From Terriglobia bacterium (GTDB lineage Bacteria; Acidobacteriota; Terriglobia; Bryobacterales; Bryobacteraceae), in NCBI GenBank assembly GCA_010084195.1, contig RGPS01000030.1:1-39904 (forward strand): DNA of 39,904 nt, given 5' to 3'. Below, piece by piece: positions 24,285-32,906 of the stretch (positions are counted from its first letter, which is position 1; each line of letters starts with the position of its first letter). Under the pieces are notes generated by a model. It was not told the DNA's origin. It did not search any database and saw only the letters and a list, made by a program, of their open reading frames with translations. Position numbers and translations under genes: made by a program.

Positions 24285-25421
24285 TCAGGCACGGAACGCG
24301 ATAGTTACAGGACTGCCGTTTGGTATCGGGGCACCCTCGGGGTGCAGCATGCCGTTATCGCCCTGAATGCGGAATTTGGTAATGGTGTCGGACTGCTCAT
24401 TGGTTGAGAACAGATATCGCCCGGACGGGTCAACAGAGATGTACCGAGGCACCTTGCCGCCGGCCGCAGTCCAGCGCACGGAACGCAGGAACCCGGTCTT
24501 GGGGTCGATCGCAAAAGTGCCAATACTGTCGTGACCGCGATTGGAAGTGTAGAGGAACTTTGCGCCAGGCCCGACAGCTAATTCGGCGGCGGTGCTGTTT
24601 CCATTAAAATCTTCGGGCAAAGTGGGGATCGTTCGAAGTGGGCTAAGCACGCCCAGGGTCGCATCCCATCGGTACGTGGTCACGGTGTTGCCCATTTCAT
24701 TCAGAACCCACACCACCGGCAGGGTTGGGTGAAACGCAAGGTGCCTGGGGCCGGCGGCAGACCGGGACTGCACCGAGCCCGGCTCTGCGGGAGTAAGCTG
24801 GCCGGTTGCCGGCTCGAACCGAAAAACAAAAACCTGATCGAGACCCTTGTCCGGGATCAGGACAAATTTTCCGCCGGGGGCAAAAACGATCTGGTGGGGG
24901 TGCGGGCCGGGTTGCTCCGTCCGGTGCGGGCCGGGAGTGCCTTCGAGACGCACCAACTGGATGAAATCGGCGAGGCCCCCATCAGCCTTGACTGGCAGAA
25001 CGGCAACCGTACCTGAGATGTAGTTCGCCACAATCAGGAACTTTCCGTTGGGGCTGAGGGCGAGATGAGCGCCATTCTTGCCGCCGGTCGCGCCCTGGTT
25101 GAGGACGCGAATTTCGCCTGAGGCCGGATCAATCGCGTAGGCTGTGGCGTATGCCTCATCGCCATGAGAGGAGTACAAAGTCTTGCTGTCGGCGCTGGTA
25201 ACGAGGAAAGATGGGTTGACCAGCCCCCGAAGCACCTGAGTCTGGGTCCAGTTGCCGGTTCGTGGTTCCACACGGTAGACATGAATGCCGTCGCCGCGAC
25301 CCTTTCGCTGCGCTTCGGTGAAACAGCCGACATAGGCGAAGACGGCACCGCCGGCTTGTCCCATGGCCACCGGGGCCAGCGCAGTGGCAGCGGCGCTGCC
25401 GATGAACACCCGGCGAGTCAT
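24285..25421 (-). CDS. Secreted lactonase-family seven-bladed propeller (PF10282)
   Basis: 378 residues with a twin-arginine-like leader (MTRRVFIGSAAATALAPVAMG). The lactonase (6-phosphogluconolactonase YbhE/Pgl type) fold is shown by FAYVGCFTEAQRKGRGDGIHVYRV, GLVNPSFLVTSADSKTLYSS, NGAHLALSPNGKFLIVANY, GPHPHQIVFAPGGKFVLIPD, GPRHLAFHPTLPVVWVLNE and VPRYISVDPSGRYLFSTNE. Cytoplasmic family members hydrolyse 6-phosphogluconolactone; an exported version more likely handles an extracytoplasmic lactone, perhaps produced by a PQQ sugar dehydrogenase such as the one at 11709-13304. That link is inference. It starts one base after the stop of the small upstream gene. Confidence 0.88.
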   Translation of the reverse strand: MTRRVFIGSAAATALAPVAMGQAGGAVFAYVGCFTEAQRKGRGDGIHVYRVEPRTGNWTQTQVLRGLVNPSFLVTSADSKTLYSSHGDEAYATAYAIDPASGEIRVLNQGATGGKNGAHLALSPNGKFLIVANYISGTVAVLPVKADGGLADFIQLVRLEGTPGPHRTEQPGPHPHQIVFAPGGKFVLIPDKGLDQVFVFRFEPATGQLTPAEPGSVQSRSAAGPRHLAFHPTLPVVWVLNEMGNTVTTYRWDATLGVLSPLRTIPTLPEDFNGNSTAAELAVGPGAKFLYTSNRGHDSIGTFAIDPKTGFLRSVRWTAAGGKVPRYISVDPSGRYLFSTNEQSDTITKFRIQGDNGMLHPEGAPIPNGSPVTIAFRA

Positions 25422-25422
25422 G

Positions 25423-25677
25423 CTAGCTGGCCTCTTCGTTCCTCATATTGCGCAGATATTCCGAGGCTGCATCAATGCCATGCAGCTTGCGGATTTCATG
25501 AAACTTGTCGAGCGTGTTGTTCCGCGAGGTTGTGCGGACGTCCTCAGCGGTTTTGCGACGCTTGGTTTTTTCCACAGCCACGGGTGCGCTCTGGATCTTC
25601 TGTTCGATCTCACGGTTCTTGGCAATTCGGACCGCGAGCCGTTCAGCGGAAGTCATTTCATGGTAGGGTTTAGTCAT
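25423..25677 (-). CDS. Small charged orphan protein (84 aa)
   Basis: I do not recognise this protein. It is basic and helical: TSAERLAVRIAKNREIEQKI, a Pro/Ala stretch, then KTKRRKTAEDVRTTSRNNTL and LDKFHEIRKLHGIDAASEYLRN. No cysteine, signal peptide or membrane segment is seen. It is placed tightly between the glycosyltransferase (34-bp gap) and the lactonase (1-bp gap) on the same strand, which argues that it is a real gene in a shared transcript. A nucleic-acid-binding or adaptor role would fit its charge but is only a guess. Confidence 0.6.
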   Translation of the reverse strand: MTKPYHEMTSAERLAVRIAKNREIEQKIQSAPVAVEKTKRRKTAEDVRTTSRNNTLDKFHEIRKLHGIDAASEYLRNMRNEEAS

Positions 25678-25711
25678 TCGGTCACGGTGGCGGTGTTACC
25701 AGTGTATCGAC

Positions 25712-28063
25712 TCACACAGGCCCGTGGCGAAGTATCTGTCGGTAGTGCGCGAGCGCGCCTGCCGCGATTGAGCCCCACCCGAAGCGATGTTCTGCGGTTT
25801 GGCGTGCATTTTTGCCCATTTTCCGGCACCCTTCGGTGTCGAGCAGCAAGTGCGCAATTGCTGCGGAGAAAGTGGGACCCAGGCTCCGGATCAGGAGATC
25901 GCAGCCATCCCGCAGTTCCAGGCCAGCGCACCCCACCGGCGTGCTGACCACCGCCCGGCCACAAGCCATCGCCTCCATGAGCTTGATGTTGGTGCCTGCT
26001 GAGACAGGCAGCGGGATAACCACTACGTTGCACTCTCGATAGGCGGGGCGAACATCTTCCACGAAGCCCTCCATGGAAATCCCAGGCTGGGGCAGCAGCA
26101 GATTTGCCTTACCCGCGAGGCTGGCGGCTTGTTCGTGATCCGGTCCGGCCACCACATGGAGCCGGGCATTCGGGACCGCTCGGCGCACCTCCGGAAAGAT
26201 GGTGTCACGTAAGGCTTCAAAAGCCAGCAGGTTGGGAAGGTGTCGGAAGGAACCAACAAACAGGACGGAAGGTGGGGACGAGGTCTTGTTCAACACCTGA
26301 AAGCGCGCCAGATCCACGCCGTTGGGCACCGCGAGTGTGGTCTCCGGCGCCGCGCCGTTTTGCAAAGCCAGCTCACGATCCTGACCGGACATGGTCCACA
26401 CGTAGGGGACCTCTGCGAGGGCTTTCCGTTCAAAGTCCTGCCAGAGACGGAACTGGTCGCCCGCTGGTTTGCTCCCGGTACTTTCTGCAAGTTGCTGATG
26501 CAGTGAAAATGTGATGTCGTGCTCGACAAGCAAAACGGGCAAGCTTCCGGCGCAGGTCCGGTACTCTGCCATTTGGGTGTACTCCAGTTGCACCAGATCA
26601 ATGGCGCGGTCTTGGCACAAGCGGGCAATCAGGGCGGCCATGGCGGAGTTTCGGTATTCGTGGACCTGCTGCGGGACAGAAGCGTCCGCAGCTTTCTCGT
26701 CGATATCGACCACATGAACTTCGCGGAATACTTTGTGCAGTTCCACGTAATGTACGGTTTCCCGGACCTCACGAAAGCAGACCAGGATGAAGTCCACATC
26801 GGCAGCCAGTTCGAGGCACAAGTTATAGATGCGAACCGCGCCGCCATGCGATAGGGGAAATGGCAGATAGGGCGAGACGATCAGCACGCGTGGCTTGCCT
26901 CGAAATGACGGTACCGCCGTGGCGGTGGCGACGTTGCCTCGACGGAGTTGTCCCAGCACGGGCTGTGGTGCCCCGTTTCGCAGGGTAAATTCCATATCTT
27001 CCAGCGCCATGGCGGGTTCCTGTTGAAGTGGCTCCCCGGTGCCGGCCACCAGACTGACGAGCCCTGCGGCGGCTGCCTGCCTGAAGATTTGTTCCATGGC
27101 GGCCCCAAAGGTGAAGGCCTTTGGCAAGCCGAACTGCAGCAAAAGCTCGCGACGGATAACGAGCAGGTTCGAGACCGGAGCGAGGACGGATGCCATCTCC
27201 CCGGCAGCCAGAATGCGAAACGGATGGCGGGTTGTCACGCGCCGTCTCCAGCCGGTATAGGCGGCTTGGCGGGCCACCGCAAAAGCGCCGGTATTCACGG
27301 CAAGGGCCATCAGGGGGGCTGCATCCGCCGTACAGGTCGGGTGGCGGAAAACGACAAAGGCAGTATCGCAGGCGAGGAGTGTACGTAAAAGTCTGGTGCG
27401 ACGCCACCGACGGTCGGCGACTTGAATTTCGATGGCGTCAGAGGGCCCTGCCAGGGGCGGGGCAGAAGCGAGGGAACCCGGAACGGAGGCATTTCTGCGG
27501 GCAGCCACCGCACAGATGAGAGGCCAGGCAAGAGGTGCCAAAAGCGAAAGGAACGCCAGCAACAGACTCCAGGACCAATCGCCCAGACGCCAGATTGGCC
27601 AATAGAGCCACTTCAGGAGGGTGTAGCCCCATTCACCGGCCCTCACCACCACCGATACGAGGCCATCTTTCAGCCGACGAGCTGAGTGCTTCAGCAACGG
27701 CAGGGGGCGTGCCGCGAAGAACCCACCAGCTTCATTACGGACCACCACCCGGAAGGGCGGGATCAGGAGAGGGAGCAGTTTGAAATCCGCATTGTCGCGG
27801 GTTCCCGCCCAGGAAACGATAGTCAGGGCTGGCCAAATTCGCTGAAAATCACGCCGCGTCCGGGCTACAGTGGCCGCGGCCACCCAACCTTCACATTCGG
27901 CAGAAGGCTCGCCCGGTTCCACGCACCAGACGTGAATCGGCAGCCCCTCTGCGGCAGTGCGCGCATGTTCCACACACGAGGCAGCGTCCTCGCGGGTGGT
28001 AGCCAGGACCGCAATAATCTTCTCGCGATCCGCTCCGATCAGCCGCTGCAACGATCGTTTCAT
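25712..28063 (-). CDS. Two-domain glycosyltransferase with GT4-type C terminus
   Basis: 783 residues from ATG 28063. The N-terminal 370 residues contain two or more hydrophobic helices (WSWSLLLAFLSLLAPLAWPLICAV in parts, about 170-195) and a degenerate GT2-like segment (FRHPTCTADAAPLMAL, HPFRILAAGEMASVLAPVSNLLVIRRELL). The C-terminal half is a GT-B glycosyltransferase: RVLIVSPYLPFPLSHGGAVRI, LVEHDITF, NGVDLARF, VLFVGSFRHLPN, EGFVEDVRPAYRECNVVVIPL and the donor-binding GTNIKLMEAMACGRAVVSTPVG. It probably adds a sugar to a membrane lipid or surface glycan. The start overlaps the stop of the TPR gene by one base (TGATG). A longer open frame upstream is only the shadow of that gene. Confidence 0.82.
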   Translation of the reverse strand: MKRSLQRLIGADREKIIAVLATTREDAASCVEHARTAAEGLPIHVWCVEPGEPSAECEGWVAAATVARTRRDFQRIWPALTIVSWAGTRDNADFKLLPLLIPPFRVVVRNEAGGFFAARPLPLLKHSARRLKDGLVSVVVRAGEWGYTLLKWLYWPIWRLGDWSWSLLLAFLSLLAPLAWPLICAVAARRNASVPGSLASAPPLAGPSDAIEIQVADRRWRRTRLLRTLLACDTAFVVFRHPTCTADAAPLMALAVNTGAFAVARQAAYTGWRRRVTTRHPFRILAAGEMASVLAPVSNLLVIRRELLLQFGLPKAFTFGAAMEQIFRQAAAAGLVSLVAGTGEPLQQEPAMALEDMEFTLRNGAPQPVLGQLRRGNVATATAVPSFRGKPRVLIVSPYLPFPLSHGGAVRIYNLCLELAADVDFILVCFREVRETVHYVELHKVFREVHVVDIDEKAADASVPQQVHEYRNSAMAALIARLCQDRAIDLVQLEYTQMAEYRTCAGSLPVLLVEHDITFSLHQQLAESTGSKPAGDQFRLWQDFERKALAEVPYVWTMSGQDRELALQNGAAPETTLAVPNGVDLARFQVLNKTSSPPSVLFVGSFRHLPNLLAFEALRDTIFPEVRRAVPNARLHVVAGPDHEQAASLAGKANLLLPQPGISMEGFVEDVRPAYRECNVVVIPLPVSAGTNIKLMEAMACGRAVVSTPVGCAGLELRDGCDLLIRSLGPTFSAAIAHLLLDTEGCRKMGKNARQTAEHRFGWGSIAAGALAHYRQILRHGPV

Positions 28064-29760
28064 CAGCGCAGGTCGATTGTGAACAGGTCGCCGGTCCAAA
28101 CCTTATCGCTCTTGAGCGGGCGGTAGCCGATAGTCACGGGACGAGGTTTCTGGACTCCGCAGTTCAGATGTCCATCTCCGCCCCGGATCTCCATCTGTTC
28201 GGTGGTGACGGCACGGAAGCGAAGGATTTTCCCTGCGGCATCCCGAATGTCCACGCGGAGTTCCTTCCCGACGCAATCGGCCTTCAGGATGGTGCCATCG
28301 ACGGTTGCCGTAGCGTGAACGTCGTCCCAATCAACCACCTTCGTGGCTTCCTCTTTGGAGAGCGGTTTGCGGCTGGACCGAGCTTCCAGATCAGCCAGTT
28401 CCCGGCGCGCCTGGGATTTCAACCGTTCCAGTTCGGCAGCTTTTGCTGCAGCTTCTTTACGTTTCTCGGCAGCTTCGTCATCGAGGCGGAGCTGTTCAAT
28501 CTTGCCTCGTTCCGCCAGATACAGGTCACGCGAGGAGTCATCCGGGGCCGACTGGGCAGCGGCCAGCCAGGCGCGGCCAGCTTCGGCGAACATTTTGTTC
28601 TCGACGCAATGTTTGGCGTAGCGCGTCAGCCAGTCGGTGTTGCGAGGTGCCAGCGCTACGGCCTGTTTCCACTCCGCCAGACGGCGCCCCCCGGGGCCAA
28701 CCCGCTCCCCCAGGGTCCAGTGAGCGGGCGCGTACTTGTCATCAGCGGTGAGCGCTTCGTGGAGGATCTCGATCGCCAACTGATCATCCTGCTCCAGCGC
28801 CGCGTACTTTGTCAGGGCCACGGGATTCCGCGACCCGGCTTGGCGCGCGGCCTGAAAGTAACGGCGAGCCAGCGCCTTGTCTTCGCCGCGCAAAGCCAGA
28901 GTCGCCAGGCCTTCATTGGCCTCAGCCAGCTGCTTACCGGCCTTCAGGATTGCCTTGTAGGCGTCGGTGGAGTTGTTATTCAGCAGATCGGCCCGCGCGA
29001 GCTGGCCTTCGTCGGAAGTGAGCATGTTGGTATTAAAATCGCGGTCCGGGTTCAGCGGTCGGTTGGGGGCCTGGACTGCAGTGAACACTCCGGCGGCGAG
29101 ATACCGGTCAATCTCGGCGTTGAACATGGCGGGGTCTTCACCGAGGCTTCGGACTGCAGCAGCGGCGTTCATCCCGGTCGCCAGGTTATGGAGGTAAATG
29201 TGTGCCCGGCCAGCCCAGGCCGGCTGGGTAATCAGATAGTGGAGCAGGGCCCAGTCGCGGGTCCTTTCGGCCGGAGGAGGCGGCTCCCCCCACATAACGT
29301 GCAGCGCATTGGACTTTACAGTACTGAAGAAGGCCTCCACTGCCCGTTCCACCTGCGGCGGCAGGGCAGCAAAGTTGGCCTCGAGCAACCGCCGGGTCAG
29401 TTCGCGAATCAGGTCTGTCGGCAACTGCCCTTCTGCAGTCGTGCAGGCCATCACGCGATCCCTGCCCTCCTGCCAGCCCCTGCAGCCGAGCGAGGCCAGT
29501 TCCTTCGCATCTTTGAACACCAGAATTCGGACCGGAGGATCGAGGCGCAATTCACTTTGGCCCATCGCCTTGCCCAGCACAAAGCGGAACTGCTCAAATT
29601 GGCTCAGCCCCTGAACGGCAGCCTTGCGACCGCTGTCGCTGATGGTCTCGAACGAACCCATGCGGGCGCGAACCCACTGGCTCTCGGCGGGCAAGAGCCC
29701 GGGAGCCAGAAAAGCGGTCAGGACCGGCAAGATTTGACGAAATAACCTCACGCGTAACAC
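28063..29760 (-). CDS. Exported TPR protein with peptidase-MA-like N terminus
   Basis: 565 residues from GTG 29760 (GTG 29751 is also possible). A signal peptide (RLFRQILPVLTAFLAPGLLPAES) is followed by a domain like DUF1570/peptidase-MA (VRILVFKDAKELASLG, DLIRELTRRLLEANFAALPP, VERAVEAFFSTV), but no HExxH zinc motif is visible. Then come TPR-like helices (residues about 255-400: ALADLLNNNST, RYFQAARQAGSRNPVALTKY, APAHWTLGERV, TDWLTRYAKHCV), a charged coiled coil (AAEKRKEAAAKAAELERLK), and a small C-terminal beta domain with Cys residues. It is coupled to the glycosyltransferase, so it may scaffold or modify surface-polymer work. Function unproven. The large open frame upstream is a shadow. 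Confidence 0.78.
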   Translation of the reverse strand: MLRVRLFRQILPVLTAFLAPGLLPAESQWVRARMGSFETISDSGRKAAVQGLSQFEQFRFVLGKAMGQSELRLDPPVRILVFKDAKELASLGCRGWQEGRDRVMACTTAEGQLPTDLIRELTRRLLEANFAALPPQVERAVEAFFSTVKSNALHVMWGEPPPPAERTRDWALLHYLITQPAWAGRAHIYLHNLATGMNAAAAVRSLGEDPAMFNAEIDRYLAAGVFTAVQAPNRPLNPDRDFNTNMLTSDEGQLARADLLNNNSTDAYKAILKAGKQLAEANEGLATLALRGEDKALARRYFQAARQAGSRNPVALTKYAALEQDDQLAIEILHEALTADDKYAPAHWTLGERVGPGGRRLAEWKQAVALAPRNTDWLTRYAKHCVENKMFAEAGRAWLAAAQSAPDDSSRDLYLAERGKIEQLRLDDEAAEKRKEAAAKAAELERLKSQARRELADLEARSSRKPLSKEEATKVVDWDDVHATATVDGTILKADCVGKELRVDIRDAAGKILRFRAVTTEQMEIRGGDGHLNCGVQKPRPVTIGYRPLKSDKVWTGDLFTIDLR

Positions 29761-29826
29761 CGTCCCACCATTATCGCGAACTTTGTCGCCTTGCGTGTCA
29801 ACACGGTACTGGAGAGAATAGGAATA

Positions 29827-30216
29827 GTGGGTTGCTTCCGGTTGGTCATTTCCCTTTTCGTTATCAGCTTTGGAACCTTTGGGTTCGGACCTGGGGCTGC
29901 GCTTTTTGGCCAGGAGGTACCGAAAACGGACGAAATCGTCTCCCTGGGACCGGGCGTCACTCCGCCGCGGGTAACGCGCCAGGTCCAGCCGAATCACCCG
30001 CCGAAGGGCTTCCGGATCTCGGGGGCGGTGCTTATTTCCGTGATTGTGAACACACAGGGAGAGGCGAAAGAGCCGAAAGTTCTCAAGTCGCTGGAAAAAG
30101 ATATTGACCAGAGCGCAATTGAGGCTGTGCTGAAATGGCAGTTCGCACCCGCCACTAAAGATGGAAAGCCCGTCTCCACCAGGGTCAGCGTCGAGATTCG
30201 CTTCCATGACATGTAG
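29827..30216 (+). CDS. TonB C-terminal domain protein
   Basis: 129 residues from GTG 29827, which has GGAGAG ten bases upstream. A hydrophobic leader (RLVISLFVISFGTFGFGPGAAL) anchors or exports it. A Pro-rich stretch (GPGVTPPRVTRQVQPNHPP) follows, then a TonB C-terminal domain: GAVLISVIVNTQGEAKEPKVLKSLEKDIDQSAIEAVLKWQFAPA in pieces, ending in VSVEIRF. The domain normally touches TonB-dependent receptors to pass on energy; here the protein is short and lacks the long periplasmic spacer, so it may have another envelope role. It overlaps the cyclophilin gene by 11 bp. A TTG 36 bases upstream is a less likely start. Confidence 0.82.
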   Translation: MGCFRLVISLFVISFGTFGFGPGAALFGQEVPKTDEIVSLGPGVTPPRVTRQVQPNHPPKGFRISGAVLISVIVNTQGEAKEPKVLKSLEKDIDQSAIEAVLKWQFAPATKDGKPVSTRVSVEIRFHDM

Positions 30217-30868
30217 CGTTCCGGGGGCCGTGGTACGGGTGGCCCTCTTCGCCATTGCGGTGTTCACTTCCACGGGCCTTGCGCAGAAATCCGAGCAGCC
30301 CAAACCTCTCAAGCCGGGCCTGTACGCGGTGTTTGAAACTTCTGAGGGGACAATCACCGCGGAACTGTACGAAAAGTACACCAAAGTGTCGGTGAAGACG
30401 TTCGTGGGGCTGGCAAAAGGTACGATTCCCTGGCTGGATCCGAAAACACGCAAGCTGGTTCGCCGCCCGTTGTATAACGGCACAACTTTTCACCGGGTTG
30501 TGAAATACGAGATGATCCAGGGCGGTGACCCCACCGGCCTCGGCTCTCACAATTGTGCGGTCACCCTCCGTGATGAGTATCTTCCCGGCCTCCGGTTTGA
30601 CCGTGGTGGCCGCCTTGCCATGGCGAATACGGGCAAACAGGATTCGGGTGGTTGCCAGTTTTTCATCACCGATCAGGCTATTCCCCGCTGGGACAACAAC
30701 TACACAATCTTCGGCCAGGTGGTCCTGGGCCAGAACGTGGTCCACACCATCAACCGAAAGCCCCTGAATGGTGAAAAACCACGGGAACCTGTCGTTCTGA
30801 AGCAGGTGAACATCATGCGGCTGGGTCCGGATCCTGTGTCTGTGAAACCGAAACCGGGCAAGAAGTAG
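30206..30868 (+). CDS. Secreted cyclophilin-type peptidyl-prolyl isomerase
   Basis: 220 residues from ATG 30206. A signal peptide (GAVVRVALFAIAVFTSTGLAQ) targets it to the periplasm. Cyclophilin motifs: LYNGTTFHRVVKYEMIQGGDPTG (catalytic Arg in FHRV, GGDP), RGGRLAMANTGKQDSGGCQFFIT, and WDNNYTIFGQVVLGQNVV. It speeds cis-trans isomerisation before proline in exported proteins. It starts inside the tonB-like gene, so the two are translated together. A dispersed palindromic repeat follows about 100 bp after its stop. Confidence 0.92.
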   Translation: MTCSVPGAVVRVALFAIAVFTSTGLAQKSEQPKPLKPGLYAVFETSEGTITAELYEKYTKVSVKTFVGLAKGTIPWLDPKTRKLVRRPLYNGTTFHRVVKYEMIQGGDPTGLGSHNCAVTLRDEYLPGLRFDRGGRLAMANTGKQDSGGCQFFITDQAIPRWDNNYTIFGQVVLGQNVVHTINRKPLNGEKPREPVVLKQVNIMRLGPDPVSVKPKPGKK

Positions 30869-30972
30869 CTTAGAGCATTTTCGCGATTGGAACAGCCCGG
30901 TCCGTTTTTGCGCCAGGCTGGCAATTTGCTGTCGGGTTGCCGACCAGCCAACGCAACCCGGTGGCTCGGGTA

Positions 30973-31051
30973 CCTGTCGGCGACAGGCGCAGGTATCCAT
31001 CCTGGATACCTGCCCGGCCCCACATCCCGGACTACAGTAATTGTGAAAATG
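30973..31051 (+). repeat. Dispersed two-palindrome element, copy 1
   Basis: Layout: a 15-bp palindrome CCTGTCGGCGACAGG (30973-30987); a second palindrome at 30990-31012 with 10-bp arms (CAGGTATCCA / TGGATACCTG) and a 3-nt loop; a tail 31018-31051 that begins CCCCACATCCCGGAC and ends TGTGAAAATG. The tail and the first palindrome recur in reverse orientation at 39837-39904. The element fills the gap between the cyclophilin and trmB-like genes and ends two bases before the latter's stop codon. It may be a REP/MITE-like repeat or serve as a shared transcription terminator. Confidence 0.85.
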
Positions 31052-31053
31052 GC

Positions 31054-31878
31054 TTAGTCACCGAACTGCGAGGCTCGTTGCCAGCGATCTTCGAAAAGGT
31101 GCTTCATCGCTTCGCCGAAACCGGCGTGGTCAAAGACAACAGCCGTCCAGGTTGGTTTGCTGACCACCGGATCCAGCAGGGCGATGAGCCCTAACCGGCC
31201 ATCGAACAAGGCAAGCTTGAGCGGCAGCGATGACGCCTGGCGGATCTCGACCCCAGCCTGGGCATAGTCGGCCAGGCGGACGCGATGCGAGGCATCAAGG
31301 GTGCCGGATTCGATCAACAGCCGACACGAGACACCTTTTTCCCTTGCCTGGCGAACCAGCAGTTCATCGAGGGGGTCTACCGCGTAGGGAGGTCGTGAGA
31401 ACTCCAGGTACTCGTGACTTACGGCAGACAGCATGGCACGGTATTCCCCGGCAATCTGCGACGGTTCGGCCACGATTCGCAGGAAGTCGAGCGTCCCGCG
31501 TCCGCCTTTGCCTTCGCTGTAAAGCCCTGCCAGATCCTGCATCAGGTTGGTGGCGTAGCGAGCCTGGTCCGTCAGTTCGTGTTCCACCTGTTCCCGTTTC
31601 CGGGCCAGATAGGCAGGGATCGCGAGGTTGGGTTCCACGGCAGAAAACAGCTTGGTCCTGTCCTGCACGACTCTCGCGAAGCCTTTTTCCACAAGGCTGT
31701 CGAGAACTTCATAGATTTTCTGTCGGGGAACATGCGACCTCGGGGCCAGTTCCAGTGCCTTGAACTTCGAATGGCCCAGCAGCACCAGATAAGTGCGTGC
31801 CTCGTAAGCATTCAGGCCGAGTTGTTGAAGGGCGCGCCAGAAGCGTTCGTAGCTCGCCCCCTCCAGTTGTGGTGTCAT
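31054..31878 (-). CDS. TrmB-family transcriptional regulator
   Basis: 274 residues from ATG 31878 (TTG 31893 is possible). N-terminal winged helix of the TrmB type: QLGLNAYEARTYLVLLGHSKFKALEL, VPRQKIYEVLDSLVEKGFARVV, then a helical linker (LARKREQVEHELTDQARYATN) and a C-terminal ligand/effector domain (EYLEFSRPPYAVDPLDELLV, VSCRLLIESGTLD, LALFDGRLGLIALLD). Such regulators sense sugars or other small molecules and are commoner in Archaea, though many bacteria have them. No obvious target gene is adjacent; the divergent promoter for the response regulator is about 90 bp upstream. Confidence 0.85.
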   Translation of the reverse strand: MTPQLEGASYERFWRALQQLGLNAYEARTYLVLLGHSKFKALELAPRSHVPRQKIYEVLDSLVEKGFARVVQDRTKLFSAVEPNLAIPAYLARKREQVEHELTDQARYATNLMQDLAGLYSEGKGGRGTLDFLRIVAEPSQIAGEYRAMLSAVSHEYLEFSRPPYAVDPLDELLVRQAREKGVSCRLLIESGTLDASHRVRLADYAQAGVEIRQASSLPLKLALFDGRLGLIALLDPVVSKPTWTAVVFDHAGFGEAMKHLFEDRWQRASQFGD

Positions 31879-31969
31879 TTGCGAAACACTCAATGTAGCG
31901 GATTGGCGGCAGCGGATTCAGAAAGGAGTGATTCGCTCGCCTCTTCGATTCCCGGTATCCCGTAAATGC

Positions 31970-31999
31970 TTGACAAAAAAGGCACGAGCGGCGTAGACT
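31970..31999 (+). promoter_or_regulatory. Sigma-70-type promoter for the LuxR-type regulator
   Basis: TTGACA at 31970-31975 and TAGACT at 31994-31999, 18 bp apart, match the -35 and -10 consensus at six and four positions. The likely start of transcription at about 32006 gives a leader of some 68 nt before the GTG start of the response-regulator gene. Confidence 0.65.
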
Positions 32000-32073
32000 A
32001 GCTGATACGTTGGGCTTGGCAGATGTTCTCGCTAAATTGGCGGGCGTATTGACCTGGTCTGGCCCCCTTAATT

Positions 32074-32760
32074 GTGCCTCCCATTCGAATTGTTGTAGTT
32101 GATGACAACAGCATGTTCCGCGACGGACTCGCCAATCTTCTGGCGGGCCAAAGCGATTTTGACATTGTCGTCGCTACCGAAAATCCCGCCGTCGCGATCG
32201 AACATATCCGCAAATCCAAGCCGCAGATCATCCTGCTGGGCTGGCCAGCGAGTTCGGTGGGCAGCCAAAAAGTGTTCGCTTCCATCCAGGATTCCAAGCT
32301 CCTGACCCGCGTTATTATGTTGGTCAATGACGACGCCAAGGAAGATGTTGTCGAGGCCGTCCAACAGGGCTGCTGTGGCATTGTTCCGAAACAGACCTCG
32401 ACCGAACTGCTGCTGAAGAGCATCCGCAAAGTGAATGCCGGGGAATTCTGGCTGGATCGGATGACCACCGCCAATGTGATTCGCCGCCTTGCAAACAAAA
32501 AAGGTGCCGGTACTGCCGGGGGGAATACCTCGTCCCGGCTGGGAGTTCGGCAACACAGTTCTGCCCTCAGTCAGCGGGAACGAGAAATCGTGGCACTGGT
32601 GGCGCAGGGTTTCAAAAATAAGGAAATAGCGGAGCGGATGTTCATCAGTGAACAAACCGTAAAGAACCACCTCCACAATATTTTTGATAAGCTCGGCGTC
32701 TCGGATCGTTTGGAACTCGCGCTGTACGCCATCCACCACAACCTGCACGACAATCGTTGA
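32074..32760 (+). CDS. LuxR/NarL-type regulator with a receiver lacking the phospho-acceptor Asp
   Basis: 228 residues from GTG 32074. The N-terminal receiver has the acidic pair Asp10-Asp11 (IVVVDDNSMF) and the conserved Lys (PKQTS), but the phosphorylation site LLD is replaced by LLG (Gly56 in IILLGWPASS), and the usual Thr/Ser position reads MLVNDD. The C-terminal LuxR-type helix-turn-helix is intact: LSQREREIVALVAQGFKNKEIAERMF and TVKNHLHNIFDKLGVSDRLELALYA. It is thus probably a phosphorylation-independent regulator. No partner kinase is adjacent. It is transcribed from a good promoter at 31970-31999. Confidence 0.9.
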   Translation: MPPIRIVVVDDNSMFRDGLANLLAGQSDFDIVVATENPAVAIEHIRKSKPQIILLGWPASSVGSQKVFASIQDSKLLTRVIMLVNDDAKEDVVEAVQQGCCGIVPKQTSTELLLKSIRKVNAGEFWLDRMTTANVIRRLANKKGAGTAGGNTSSRLGVRQHSSALSQREREIVALVAQGFKNKEIAERMFISEQTVKNHLHNIFDKLGVSDRLELALYAIHHNLHDNR

Positions 32761-32906
32761 ACAACCCTTCACCCGTTACTCCCCTGTGCCGTGTGCGCGG
32801 TGAGTGTGCCCGGTCAGATTGTGTCGACGGTTGCGAAAAACACTTGCTCCGGATCTCACCCGGAATTACCGAGGCTCGAATTTCGAGGCTTTGGGGGGGC
32901 GGCTGC

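Noticed and set aside
28170..29745. A 525-codon plus-strand open frame opposite the TPR protein gene
   Set aside because: It is an antisense shadow of a well-supported minus-strand gene, has no recognisable motifs and arises from high GC and codon bias.
29761..30483. Upstream extension of the TPR frame to about 30483 on the minus strand
   Set aside because: This part lies opposite the TonB-like and cyclophilin genes and shows no homology; the signal peptide after GTG 29760 marks the real start.
30973..31051. A CRISPR array or riboswitch at the palindromic element
   Set aside because: There are no regularly spaced repeats, and its place at converging gene ends, just past two stop codons, does not suit a riboswitch.
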